64,000 nucleotides of DNA, from the NCBI GenBank assembly GCA_015179025.1, contig WHUX01000011.1, positions 124,001 to 188,000 on the forward strand, in the 5' to 3' direction. The position numbers were made by a program, and so were the translations under genes. The stretch comes from Terfezia claveryi. Its lineage: Eukaryota > Ascomycota > Pezizomycetes > Pezizales > Pezizaceae. Below are positions 33,627 through 45,151 of this stretch, in pieces; positions within the stretch are counted from its first letter, which is position 1; every line of letters begins with the position of its first letter. Under the pieces are notes generated by a model. That model was given only the letters and a program-made list of their open reading frames with translations, searched no databases and had not been told where the DNA came from.

Positions 33627-35650
33627 GTAACATCACGAGCGGTTGCTCGCTCGTGAACAGATAGTCGCGTAAGCGTTTGCACCAGCGTCCGGAAGACGCT
33701 GGTGGTGGTCTGGGGCAGTAATCCGCAAGGAGAGGAATTCCAAAGGTACTATAAGTATAGATTTCCAAAAATTGCGCTAAGTAATTTTTTTATGGGACGC
33801 GCGCTACATGTACGCGCTCCCGTTATATTTATTACTTTATTACTTTCTACGAAAGTAATAAAGGAAAGTAGGGAAATTATATATTTTGTATTGATAAAAA
33901 AAAAGGACATAGAAATATTATGTGTGAGCACAAGTATGTAAGAGCATGAATGTGTGCCTTATTCCTCTTACCCATCGAAGGGTATTCTCCAACACTCAAT
34001 ATATACATGAATATGCATGAAGGAGATATCGCAGTATATGCCTAAGGAAAACAGGTAATACGTGAGTGTGGCACCAAGTATACCAATAAACAGGTATCTG
34101 ATGGTACTAATGAAGCAGGTATCTGAAGATACTAATGAAAGCAGGTATCTGAAGATGCTAGGAAAGCTGTTGTGTACGTGAGTGTCACCTAGCGAGTGAG
34201 CTCGTGAGAGAGATCGCAAGAGCTGGATGAGATCGCAAGAGCTGGATGAGATCTCACTAGCCACCAAGCTTGTGAGAGCATGCTTATCAAGCTCATGAGC
34301 TAGGCGTACATACTTCTCAACAAGATATGTTCCACTAAGTCTCACTGGAGTCCGTGTTGCCCGAAAGGTTTTTTTGGCTCAAAACAGTACTATCACGGAT
34401 GGCGTAATGGTGGATGATAGTCTAATTGGCGGTGTTTCAGAAGGTTGCATGGATATGAAAGGCCCCGTATCTACAGCTAGAATCACCATTACCACCGCCG
34501 ACATGCTACCCAAATCATCGAAAAAAATTAAGGAGCTACAATGGGAGGTTGAACTCCATGGTAGATAGCTTCCAGTCAAAATCAACTCTCCAAAGATATT
34601 CACCGGAGACTGTAAGGTCCTCGCTGGCTTTCTGTTCCAGGTAGAGGAGTACTTCACCCTCCAAAGGATTAAAGCAACGGACCAGAAGCTGGCTTCCCTA
34701 GGTTCATGCCTAGTAGACAAAGTGCTCGACTGGTGGATGACGAACAAAATCCGTTTCGGTGCCTGGAAGGAGGCAAAGCTAGTCTGGTTAGGCAAAGCGT
34801 GAATTGCAGGTCTACTAAACCAGACTAGCTCGGGAGTAAGCTTCTCATTTTTGCGCAGTAATGCAAGCAGGCAAACACATAAATAAGAGCTTTTACCCGC
34901 TCGGAGGTATGAGGCTCTATATAGCAGGGATTGGGTATCTCAACCCAATCAATACATCACATAACATCTACATCTCTCGCTCCAGTGGCTATCTAAATCA
35001 CTCGAAAGTCCTGTCTTTTATCGAACAATCATTCAAACATTCAAACATTCAAACATTCAAGAATCAGAATTTCGACTTGATCCCAAACTCTATCTATAGT
35101 GGGTAGCGAATCCCGATTTAACTGGTAAAGATTGAGTCTATTCCGCTCCGTGTCCAATAGAAAACTACATAAGGAACTCTCGATTGTGGGGATCGATCTA
35201 CTGGATCAAGTATATAAAGACCGAGTGATGTCTAGACTACCTATTCCGACAGTTCAATCTTGCAGTTGATCGAGACTATCTTGCAGTGATCATGGAGATA
35301 TCGAATTGGGAAGGCAGAAATTCTGCTGTCTATCCAGATATATCTTCTGCTTCTCCTCCTCCTTCTTTTTTTTTTCTCCACTCCCACACCATCTATCCGC
35401 ACGTACCTACTTCTTTTCAAATCTATCTTCTTTTCAAAGCTATCTAAAATATGTCAGTGTTTTGGTGTTCATTTACAAGGTATAACGTTTGTATAAAGCT
35501 GCCAACAGGAAATAGGACAATTTGGGTCACCATAGCCCTAATATAGCTAGGACTGCATGTCCTAGTCCTTCTTGTGTTATATAGATTTGACTCCCGGTTG
35601 GAGTCCCGGGATGAAATAGCATAAAATAAAAAAATAAAAAAAAACAGGGC
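33627..35650. repeat. 2,024-bp direct repeat, unit 1
   Basis: Starts GTAACATCACGAGCGGTTGC and ends in an A-rich tail followed by CAGGGC. It is identical to 35651-37674 except for about eleven single-base differences seen by eye, all transitions, with no length change. Near its start lie two perfect hairpins: CACGAGCG/CGCTCGTG and ACCAGCGTC/GACGCTGGT. It contains a gag remnant, a three-times repeated AGCAGGTATCTGAAGATACT-type motif (about 34095-34165) and a 9-bp ACATTCAAA run. It looks retroelement-derived. Confidence 0.95.
34374..34803 (+). pseudogene. Retrotransposon gag fragment in unit 1
   Basis: Coding similarity is to a Ty3/gypsy Gag: an N-terminal coil (ADMLPKSSKKIKELQWEVEL), an in-frame TAG at 34566, then PKIFTGDCKVLAGFLFQVEE, YFTLQ and LVDKVLDWWM, the conserved capsid pattern. 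It ends at TGA 34801, just inside an inverted-repeat fragment (GCTAGTCTGGTT/AACCAGACTAGC, 34778-34831). There is no ATG at the start and no downstream pol. Confidence 0.65.
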
Positions 35651-37674
35651 GTAACATCACGAGCGGTTGCTCGCTCGTGAACAGATAGTCGCGTAAGCGT
35701 TTGCACCAGCGTCCGGAAGACGCTGGTGGTGGTCTGGGGCAGTAATCCGCAAAGAGAGGAATTCCAAAGGTACTATAAGTATAGATTTCCAAAAATTGCG
35801 CTAAGTAATTTTTTTATGGGACGCGCGCTACATGTACGCGCTCCCGTTATATTTATTACTTTATTACTTTCTACGAAAGTAATAAAGGAAAGTAGGGAAA
35901 TTATATATTTTGTATTGATAAAAAAAAAGGACATAGAAATATTATGTGTGAGCACAAGTATGTAAGAGCATGAATGTATGCCTTATTCCTCTTACCCATC
36001 GAAGGGTATTCTCCAACACTCAATATATACATGAATATGCATGAAGGAGATATCGCAGTATATGCCTAAGGAAAACAGGTAATACGTGAGTGTGGCACCA
36101 AGTATACCAATAAACAGGTATCTGATGGTACTAATGAAGCAGGTATCTGAAGATACTAATGAAAGCAGGTATCTGAAGATGCTAGGAAAGCTGTTGTGTA
36201 CGTGAGTGTCACCTAGCGAGTGAGCTCGTGAGAGAGATCGCAAGAGCTGGATGAGATCGCAAGAGCTGGATGAGATCTCACTAGCCACCAAGCTTGTGAG
36301 AGCATGCTTATCAAGCTCATGAGCTAGGCGTACATACTTCTCAACAAGATATGTTCCACTAAGTCTCACTGGAGTCCGTGTTGCCCGAAAGGTTTTTTTG
36401 GCTCAAAACAGTACTATCACGGATGGCGTAATGGTGGATGATAGTCTAATTGGCGGTGTTTCAGAAGGTTGCATGGATATGAAAGGCCCCATATCTACAG
36501 CTAGAATCACCATTACCACTGCCGACATGCTACCCAAATCATCGAAAAAAATTAAGGAGCTACAATGGGAGGTTGAACTCCATGGTAGATAGCTTCCAGT
36601 CAAAATCAACTCTCCAAAGATATTCACCGGAGACTGTGAGGTCCTCGCTGGCTTTCTGTTCCAGGTAGAGGAGTACTTCACCCTCCAAAGGATTAAAGCA
36701 ACGGACCAGAAGCTGGCTTCCCTAGGTTCGTGCCTAGTAGACAAAGTGCTCGACTGGTGGATGGCGAACAAAATCCGTTTCGGTGCCTGGAAGGAGGCAA
36801 AGCTAGTCTGGTTAGGCAAAGCGTGAATTGCAGGTCTACTAAACCAGACTAGCTCGGGAGTAAGCTTCTCATTTTTGCGCAGTAATGCAAGCAGGCAAAC
36901 ACATAAATAAGAGCTTTTACCCACTCGGAGGTATAAGGCTCTATATAGCAGGGATTGGGTATCTCAACCCAATCAATACATCACATAACATCTACATCTC
37001 TCGCTCCAGTGGCTATCTAAATCACTCGAAAGTCCTGTCTTTTATCGAACAATCATTCAAACATTCAAACATTCAAACATTCAAGAATCAGAATTTCGAC
37101 TTGATCCCAAACTCTATCTATAGTGGGTAGCGAATCCCGATTTAACTGGTAAAGATTGAGTCTATTCCGCTCCGTGTCCAATAGAAAACTACATAAGGAA
37201 CTCTCGATTGTGGGGATCGATCTACTGGATCAAGTATATAAAGACCGAGTGATGTCTAGACTACCTATTCCGACAGTTCAATCTTGCAGTTGATCGAGAC
37301 TATCTTGCAGTGATCATGGAGATATCGAATTGGGAAGGCAGAAATTCTGCTGTCTATCCAGATATATCTTCTGCTTCTCCTCCTCCTTCTTTTTTTTTTC
37401 TCCACTCCCACACCATCTATCCGCACGTACCTACTTCTTTTCAAATCTATCTTCTTTTCAAAGCTATCTAAAATATGTCAGTGTTTTGGTGTTCATTTAC
37501 AAGGTATAACGTTTGTATAAAGCTGCCAACAGGAAATAGGACAATTTGGGTCACCATAGCCCTAATATGGCTAGGACTGCATGTCCTAGTCCTTCTTGTG
37601 TTGTATAGATTTGACTCCCGGTTGGAGTCCCGGGATGAAATAGCATAAAATAAAAAAATAAAAAAAAACAGGGC
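35651..37674. repeat. 2,024-bp direct repeat, unit 2
   Basis: Abuts unit 1 exactly, head to tail. It carries the same hairpins, gag remnant and A-rich end. Flanking sequence diverges immediately outside both units. Confidence 0.95.
36398..36827 (+). pseudogene. Retrotransposon gag fragment in unit 2
   Basis: Same fragment as in unit 1, with the same in-frame TAG (36590) and three or four transition differences. The shared nonsense codon shows that the gag was already dead when the unit was duplicated. Confidence 0.65.
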
Positions 37675-40600
37675 GAAGGGAGCGTTACTAGGGACCCTTG
37701 CAAAATGTGGAGGGGTGGGGCCACATTGTCAAGCCCTCGGGCAGCGGATGATCATGAGGTTAGTGCCCTATGTCTAGTTGTTTCTATAGGCATAGCTGAC
37801 GGCTCTCTTAGGTAGTCTGGTCGGCCTCTCAGGTACTTCTGGACCCAAGGATATTGAGTTCTCTCAGGCACTTCTCCTATATCCTCTATACACTGCGCAC
37901 CCTCACCTTCTACTCTATATCCTACACACCAGGCCTACTCAATGATGGTTTTGCCCTATATTTTTTCTTATGCACGGACAGATACATATATATTAACAAG
38001 GTCAATACCTATTTATACCCGCAGCTCCAGTATATGTTGAAGGGGGGGGGGTGGGGGGGTTGGATGCTGAGGTGGGGTATTGGAAGTCTACAGCCTATAC
38101 CTCCGGATCCGCTCTAGAAGCCTCCATCTATTGCACTCTAAGGCCTTTATTGCAATCTAGAGCCTCTGGCTATTTTATCGCAATCTGATGGTCTCTATGT
38201 ATAGTATTTTGTGCAGCAGTTTGTACGGGATCGTAATCACGGCTGGTAGGACCACCTAGCTGGCCTACCGAAATGGTGCGACGTCTATTTATGTACATAT
38301 ATGTGGATTTTCTTCTGTATTACTGGAAGGTCTTTGGGGGGGCGCGAGACTACTTCAGGGCTGCTGCTCAGTGTATCCCTATGGTCTGGCTCATTCCTTA
38401 TATATCGCTACTTTAGGTCACTCTAAATGGCCGGCCACAATATCTCGTTTCTGCTACCGTGACAGGATATAGAGCTCAATACATCATTTGCATACTCTAT
38501 CTCGCTATTTCGATATCTACGGGCTGTTCTAGGTGAAGTGCACCTTCATTGACCTCATACTAGTATCTGCTACCACCGTTGGCTTGTTGCACAATGCATA
38601 CTATTCTTGCAGCCAGGTTACTTGGTTGTCTGATAAATAGTAAATAGACCCAAGTTGTCGGATCTACAGGATAACAAGATGCACAGGGTATAGCGGATAT
38701 AGAAGTTCTGTAAGGTAGATAAGTAAAGAGGCTGCGGAGGATATAAAGGCTGAGGAGGATCAAAATACTGAATAGCCAGGTGATATGGTCCACAAGCACA
38801 AAATGGCTGAAGTATGCATGATAGGTGCCGAACAATAATGACTTTCTATATAGCTCTATGTCTATACATTGTATCCTAACATAAATATAAATGCTAAGTT
38901 AAGGTGTTGGCACTATGTAGGCTTGTTAGTTCATAATATCTGCAGGTCTCCGGAGGGGTCATACTGAGAAGGGGGGGCCAATTACATCCTTTTTGAGGTG
39001 GATTGGTGCATATGGTGGCTTCATATGAGTTATTCAATTAGCTAGTATGTGCATATTGTAGAGCATATTAAAGAGTGTCAGGAAACAATTTATCTGGTCT
39101 GTAGAGGAAGTCTGGCCAGCGTAGTATCTTGGGATATGTGTCATGGCAGGGGCACCTAGTTGACATGGATCACAGCTAGGCCAAAAACTGTACCAAAGAG
39201 TGCGGAAGGCTGATGCTGTTGGTCGGAGGAAAAAACCCTATCGACTGTAGATTGGGAGGAAACATGAGTTGAGGGTAATCAGTTCAGCGAATTATACAAC
39301 ATAGTGTTGTAGTCCACTTATGCGCCTTTGAGAACGTGTAGTGGCAGCAGCGGTGTTGTGGGAGGTAGGATTGCTGCCGGTTCTAGGATGATTCTGGGAG
39401 AGGCGGTGTGGTGAGCCAAACTGTATCCTGAGCAATAGGTGTGTTTCCGATTGCCGATTCTGCAAACGAGTCTCGCAGAGTCTCAAGCAAGGAATGCCTT
39501 CTCCTTCTTAAAAAACTAAAAACTAAGTCCGACAGGTAACAGTTCAAGGAGCCATGTCCTGTTGTTTCACAGATAGAGCGGATCTCTCTCTACTGTGAAT
39601 ATACGGTTGATCATTTCGTGGGAACTGCCAAAGGAAAGGGAATGCGGTGAGCCAATAGGTCCAACGAAGGAAGGATGAGTATCAGTGTGAGAACAGTGAA
39701 GAAGGAGAGAGAGAGAGCTTTGGATTTAACTGCTATATTCTGAATCGATAAGATGATAAGTAGAGCAGGAAATACACAAGCTATATATACATGTACGGAC
39801 GAACATCTGATACCTCATATGAAGCACATGTACGGACGAACATCTGATACCTCATATGAAGCACATGTAACGCTCATGTGTGTGGAGCATAAACATATAT
39901 GACAATATAGCTAGGATGGACGGAACCACATACACTACCATGTGCAAAAGCACTAACATGTGTAAAGCATAAACATATGGGATGGTATAGCTAGGTATGG
40001 GCGGAATAACATACACTAACAACTGCCATATGCGGAGCAGTAAAATCTCGACAGAAAGACCAATGCATCTTTCTGCGGGCTCAATGGTGCTTGAGCGGGG
40101 TCGACGATTGGTGCTGATTCCGATGGTGTTGCTGCTGCTGATCCGGAGAAAAGAAGAGAAAATCTATACATTGTTAGCGATACTTGTTGTACTTCGGAAT
40201 GGATCCGTCGCTAGCCTCTATAAATATCCAATAAATACACGCAGCTATATCTTGATCGTTTGGTTAGTATCTTGAGTTGAGTTGTTCAGTTTTATGCTCG
40301 CCTTCTCTATTTTGCTCTCAACCTTAATTTGCAGTCGATTCTGGTATGTAGTGTGTTGTACCTGACACATGTTCCACTAGCGAAGACATTTAACAGGTTT
40401 CCTCCTCCGCTTCCTCTTCCACATCTTTTCTTCCAAAACCCCGCCTCCTCGAGTAAGGTCATCTTATCTCAAACTCTTCAACAGGGCGTCCTTCCCATAG
40501 GATCTTTTCTAAAACAAATCCCCTGTCACCTCCAGAGTGTACTTCCGAAGATTCTCTTTTTCCTCCTCCAAACGTCCCACCTGTTCTCTTAAAACCCCCC

Positions 40601-40912
40601 CCTCTCCTTCACGAATCCAATTTGATTTTCTCTACCTCTTTCTCCAGCCTTTTTGAAACACCTTAGCGTGCATGTCAGCAGAGGGTCAACCGATCATTCA
40701 CATCGATTATATATGCCCAGAAGTACCCGCCACAATTGTCCTAGTTCTTTACACTTCCCTTTAGGACACTTTCATTCGAGTCAGTACTCAGTAGTTTCAG
40801 TTAGCTACAGTTTGCTAGGTTTGCTAGGTTTGAGCGGGAAACGGTATCCGTCGGTAAGTTCAACTTTGGGTTTGTATAAGTTAATACTAATAGGTTAGTA
40901 GAACTTGTTACG
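37675..40912. other. 3.2 kb without a supported gene
   Basis: Notable items are a G-rich tract at about 38041-38060, a perfect 37-bp tandem duplication at 39789-39862, and two diverged copies of a 70-bp segment (CATAAACATATATGACAATA type, about 39888-40020). Positions 38560-38835 and 39292-39486 have short minus frames without family resemblance. From 40380 the sequence is CT-rich and probably forms the promoter of the gene at 40913. Confidence 0.4.
39789..39866. repeat. 37-bp perfect tandem duplication
   Basis: ACATGTACGGACGAACATCT followed by GATACCTCATATGAAGC occurs twice head to tail. A third partial copy starts with ACATGTA. Confidence 0.85.
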
Positions 40913-42442
40913 ATGGCAGATGAAAGCAGCAAGCAACAGGGAAAGGAACACAAGGCGAAGTGGTCCAAGTCTTATTCGAAGTATACTATGCAGGACGCAG
41001 AAATAAGAATCGGTATCAGATTCTCAATACTCGAAGAGAATGCCATTCCCGTAAAGGATATGTTAGATGGCCAGAGTAAGGCTCTAGGGAAGGATGCCAT
41101 TGATAAAATTAAGCGGAAGGTTTACGACAATATCTTGGAGTATATTGATACGGAGGGTTATCCTTCGGAGGCTGTGGCCAATTTTAACGAAGCTAATATT
41201 AATGATTTGGTTTACGCTATGATTGCTCCCATAATCTCCGGTTTCAGGCGCAAGACATGTCGAAAGAGTTTACACTTACAGAGGGAGCGGGAAGTTATTG
41301 CTGTTGGTAGTAAGCCTGAGGCAGAGGCAGGCGGGGTGGAGGAGTTTATGGTCATGGATCTTATTTCGATTAAGGAAAATAGGTTCGTTATTGTCATTGA
41401 GGCAAAGCGATCTTCTGTGGGTCATGCGATGAAACAATGCTTGCTGTCGATGTTTGATATGAGAGGTAATAATGGTAATGGTAAGGTATTCGGTTTCATT
41501 ACGACAGGAGAAAGTTGGCGCATGGTGAGTTTCGACGGCACATTGTTTCAGCTCACATACAAGTTTGATGTAATGTTTGAAGGCATGAGAAATGAGTATA
41601 AGAAGTGGAAGAAAGACTATTCACTTCTGGTGGACTGTATGGTTTTAGCGTTGAGTGACGGAGGGATTGTTAACACTGAGGCCAAAAGTGACGGAGGGAT
41701 TGTTAACACCGAGGCCAAAAGTGACGGAGGGATTGTTAACACCAAGGCCAAAAGTGACGGAGGGATTGTTAACACCGAGGCCAAAAACGACCAAAAGTTT
41801 TCCACAATTAAAACTAGTATCACCTCTTATCTCTGTCTGCACACCCTCGCCTCCACACCACAACAAATACAATCGAACTCCGGATCTAGGCCCGCTGAGA
41901 CCATCGCCGCCGCAGCAGCAGCAACAATTCTCCCTAACCTTGCCAACAGCAACAAAACAGCTACGAATTTTATACCTGTAAAGGCATATTACCCTCAAGA
42001 TGTCCTTCCCTGTGGCAGAGCGATGCCAGCTGCGTCAGTCGATGAAAATCCAATCCTACGACCAACAAAGTATGCAGGCGTGATGACACAGCCCACTCGT
42101 ATGCCTCCAACGCACTTAATGTTGACTGGTGACGAGAATAACCATTTTCAAATGTCTCGCCCTGGTGTCCCTACTTTGCCTCGACCGCTGAGATGGCTAA
42201 CAGCACCCCATGCCTGGCCACAGCCGGTCATTGCAACATCTGCGGGCCTCGCAGCTGGTAGACATCTCCTACCTCATCCTTCCACATTAGCTGTTACTCG
42301 CCCCCTGGCAGTGCCTCGCACTATAGCAGCAGCAGACTTAAAGTTCTTATTGAGGTTGTCAGGTTTGTTACATTTTTGCGGAAGGCGATTGGGAGATTCT
42401 TGGAAGCAAATGTTTCACAACAGGGATCCTTCCGTGAACTAG
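40913..42442 (+). CDS. PD-(D/E)XK nuclease-like accessory protein (CRN-type C-terminal domain)
   Basis: ATG at 40913, one exon, up to 509 residues. Residues 1-110 are charged and helical (QDAEIRIGIRFSILEENAIP). The core is EEFMVMDLISI, then RFVIVIEAKRSS (the D...EAK pattern of PD-(D/E)XK nucleases), MKQCLLSMFDMRGNNGNGKV and YGFITTGESWRM-like FGFITTGESWRMVSFDG. Similar domains are abundant in fungi rich in Crinklers, such as Rhizophagus. Residues about 248-291 are four 11-residue repeats (SDGGIVNTEAK). After about residue 300 the frame looks less protein-like. From 42139 another frame carries a better-looking protein, so the true stop or splice may be earlier. Nuclease activity is inferred. 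Confidence 0.65.
   Translation: MADESSKQQGKEHKAKWSKSYSKYTMQDAEIRIGIRFSILEENAIPVKDMLDGQSKALGKDAIDKIKRKVYDNILEYIDTEGYPSEAVANFNEANINDLVYAMIAPIISGFRRKTCRKSLHLQREREVIAVGSKPEAEAGGVEEFMVMDLISIKENRFVIVIEAKRSSVGHAMKQCLLSMFDMRGNNGNGKVFGFITTGESWRMVSFDGTLFQLTYKFDVMFEGMRNEYKKWKKDYSLLVDCMVLALSDGGIVNTEAKSDGGIVNTEAKSDGGIVNTKAKSDGGIVNTEAKNDQKFSTIKTSITSYLCLHTLASTPQQIQSNSGSRPAETIAAAAAATILPNLANSNKTATNFIPVKAYYPQDVLPCGRAMPAASVDENPILRPTKYAGVMTQPTRMPPTHLMLTGDENNHFQMSRPGVPTLPRPLRWLTAPHAWPQPVIATSAGLAAGRHLLPHPSTLAVTRPLAVPRTIAAADLKFLLRLSGLLHFCGRRLGDSWKQMFHNRDPSVN
41653..41785 (+). repeat. 33-bp in-frame coding repeat, 4 copies
   Basis: The unit encodes SDGGIVNTEAK. Copies differ by two or three bases (one Glu to Lys). 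The unit is also open on the minus strand. Confidence 0.9.
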
Positions 42443-43079
42443 TTATTCGAGAAGGATTAGATGCTAAAGATGGTGTAATACAATCTTTCTTCAAATTACT
42501 GCGTCGGAATCTTCTACAGCGGACAGGACTTTCAGGCTCAGGTATTTCAGGCTTAGGAATCCATGTTATTCATTTACCGAAACTAAATGAAACATATCCA
42601 TCAATGGGATATTGGGTTGCCGAAACTCCCGATATTTTTAAGGAATGGGAAGGGTACTTGAAGACATATAAACTTGCTGATCGGCGACATGGGAGGTAAG
42701 TAAGTTCTTTTTCAACTATAATATTATTATTAACAACTTTAGATTTCCTACTATATGTCTCAACACCCAGAAACTGCAGCTTGATGTTTCATCGAGAGAA
42801 AGTGTTATTATTAGAGATGCTGATAGCAATGATCTCGTGGGAGTTGTTATTAGAAACTTCAGTAATGATGCCGGTTTACTGAAATGGGCAACTGAAATAT
42901 TGGACCGTAGTACCGAAGTTGCAAAATCTATTCGAGTAAGTAATAGTAATCTTGTTTAATTGATATTATACTAATTTTCTTTAATATTTTAGCTTAGGTC
43001 TCTTCTTTATATTGGGTGTTATCGGTTATGGAGGCCTTTTTTTGTGGATTTTTTTTTAATATCAATTACGGATGAATAG
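42139..43079 (+). pseudogene. Unknown accessory protein, 3-prime exons, overlapping the preceding frame
   Basis: In the frame starting at 42139 the sequence reads SNVSPWCPYFASTAEMANST and ATAGHCNICGPRSW, then an in-frame TAG at 42259, then SRLKVLIEVVRFVTFLRKAI, GRFLEANVSQQGSFRELVIR and onward to 42695. Introns 42696-42742 and 42936-42992 have good signals and matching phase. Exon two gives SRESVIIRDADSNDLVGVVI, and the last short exon ends at 43079. The Cys/His cluster suggests a metal site. The N-terminus is missing, or upstream exons were not found, and the TAG argues for decay. I do not recognise the family. Confidence 0.45.
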
Positions 43080-44848
43080 GGTTTTATCTATATTTTGTAT
43101 TGGGGGATGTTTGGGGGCACAAGTGAAGGGTACGAGAAGTGGCAGTATTGCATACGGTGAAGATTGTGCTCCGGTAGAGCTATGCTCAGTTATGAGTCTC
43201 TGTGTTTACTGCTTATGTTAATTTAAAGTGGCGCAGTTACTACAGAGATAGTTGCCACACGAGGTTAAGTAATGCTTTGCTTTTGGTCAAAGGTCTAAAC
43301 ACAACCTCATCCTGAGCACTGGTGTAATAACAAATCACCAGTCAACCTGCTGCTGGCAATTAGGTAGGTACCCACTATTATGGGTTATCCTCAACTCCGA
43401 TGCTCTCCCTACGGAACCCCCCAAGAACCCCCCTAATTCATTAAATCAATGAAAAATCTTTCCTTCTTCGTAATTACAAAATCAATCATTTATGTAAGTT
43501 GCTATTGCTTCACACACACCAAAAACTCAAATCTCTATAGACTAGATTTTTTTTTTGATTTTATACTTTATTTTATTCCTTTGATAAAACTCTTCCCTCC
43601 ATACAGTGCCATTCAGAAAGTATCCAGGATGCATAAATGTAAGATGACAGCCCGCCGTGCTCTCATGCTCCCTGGTAAAGGCAAAATAGTCCCTTTATGT
43701 AGCATACCTGAACCAGTTATGCGCACCCTCATTTATGCATCCCGGATATTTTCTGAATGGCACTGTATATGTTGCGAAGTACCAACTCCGTATTTAGGTA
43801 TCTAAATGTTACATTTTGCAATTTTTTTTTTTATTGATTTCGAAAAAAATCCCCATACTCGCTCTTCAAAATATTGGTTGCTTTTTATTTAGTCTATCGG
43901 GTAATTTTCTTCACTGTAAGTACAGTAACATGCTTTTGATCCCCTGATACATAAGTACTGATGCGCTTAGAATTGTGAATTGCTCGAAAAGGGAATATGT
44001 CGGGCTTGGCACCCAGTCGTGTTAGTTCTATATAATGGTCTCTTCTCGTCTTGTCACAATAGAAAAATCATCGAGCTTTGTTCATCTGCAGATTCCTCAC
44101 CAAGGGTTGTGAGTTGAGCTTTATTCTGCGTGTGTCCTTTTCATAGAGTATCAGTACACTTCCTGCTTAGAGTTCCCAAGCCCAGCTCCAGATTTTTCCT
44201 TCCAGACATGCAACTATTCGCTCCAACCTCCACCCCACGTTGACCCGTTGCGATATGTTGAGTTCCCAGAAGGCGGGAATAACGTGACATGGAGCTGTGG
44301 CCGTTTGAGAGTTCATACTAATTAATCGACTGTTGGAATTCAATATCTGTACGTTCGTTGTTTGGGTAATCGGTAAGGTAAGGTACTGATTGGCTGAACA
44401 GTATATACATCCTCAGCTGCAGCACTTCGGACGGATAGACGAATCGGAGGCTCTCACGCAACACTTTGGCATGGGCAGTGACGTATCTTGCATGTGAAGA
44501 GCGAGAGGGTCAAGCGAAAGGGGAAAAAAAGAGAAGAAACATTGGGAAGCATCTAGATAGTTTCGGGCAACATTGGGTTAACGAAGCTTGGCGAGGCTGT
44601 TTGAAACATCCTGATATGGCACCCTAGGCTTGGGGCGAAAAATTAAGTGAGAGTGCCGTAAGGTATTCTGGGTGGTAGTCATATCGTCATAACCAGGCCT
44701 TCACTTTTTCATATATATACCCCCCGAATCTGATCACTTCTCGAATATTAAGTAACCTTCTTCCTGTAACTGTACCCATTTGAGTAGCTTGGTACTAGTC
44801 TCGTGATCAGAATTCTTCTACAACCCCCAGGTCCCTCAAACCAGAAAC
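43080..44848. other. No gene; one MITE
   Basis: Contains the TIR element at 43602-43767. The region around it is AT-rich. Positions 44690-44720 have a TATA-like CATATATATACC, 130 bp before the ATG at 44849. Confidence 0.45.
43602..43767. mobile_element. 166-bp MITE with about 38-bp terminal inverted repeats
   Basis: Left end TACAGTGCCATTCAGAAAGT (continuing to GCATAAATG) pairs with the right end (from CATTTATGCAT to TTCTGAATGGCACTGTA), with about two mismatches. It is bounded by TA on both sides. The CAGTG start and TA target are typical of Tc1/mariner-type elements. Confidence 0.85.
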
Positions 44849-45151
44849 ATGAACGATTACAGCAACGACCACAGCGGCATAACTGACCAATCTGGCAACA
44901 CAGGTATGGTGTTGACCCGGTCCCAATCTCAGTTACCGAGCGACAATACAAAATCCGTTTACTGGCACTTTCGTCGTATTTTGGAGATCGTGGCAAACTT
45001 GGGACCAGGTGAACAACGCATCATTGAGGGAGTCCCCCCAGAGCATGCCCTTCAGATTATTGAGTCAGTGGAGACATCTAGACCGAGGGAGGAAAAGGCA
45101 CTAAGGTTTCTCCCCGCATTCTGGGGTGGTGGCAAGTTGCAAGGTGGCTAA
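44849..45151 (+). CDS. Small hypothetical protein
   Basis: 100 codons from a clear ATG, with a TATA-like motif 130 bp upstream. Segments: TRSQSQLPSDNTKSVYWHFR, then RILEIVANLGPGEQRIIEGV, then PPEHALQIIESVETSRPREE. It could be the first exon of the decayed gene at 45622, but no clean splice joins them. No family recognised. Confidence 0.3.
   Translation: MNDYSNDHSGITDQSGNTGMVLTRSQSQLPSDNTKSVYWHFRRILEIVANLGPGEQRIIEGVPPEHALQIIESVETSRPREEKALRFLPAFWGGGKLQGG

Noticed and set aside
33749..34345. Minus-strand ORFs of 60 and 125 codons, repeated at 35773-36369
   Set aside because: Conserved between the two units only because the units are recent duplicates; no homology and the strand is opposite to the gag remnant.
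35600..35650. Possible tRNA-like B box and SINE tail (GGTTGGAGTCCCGGG then A-rich)
   Set aside because: The B-box-like match lies in a simple hairpin and no A box is found at the right distance; only the A-rich tail is certain.
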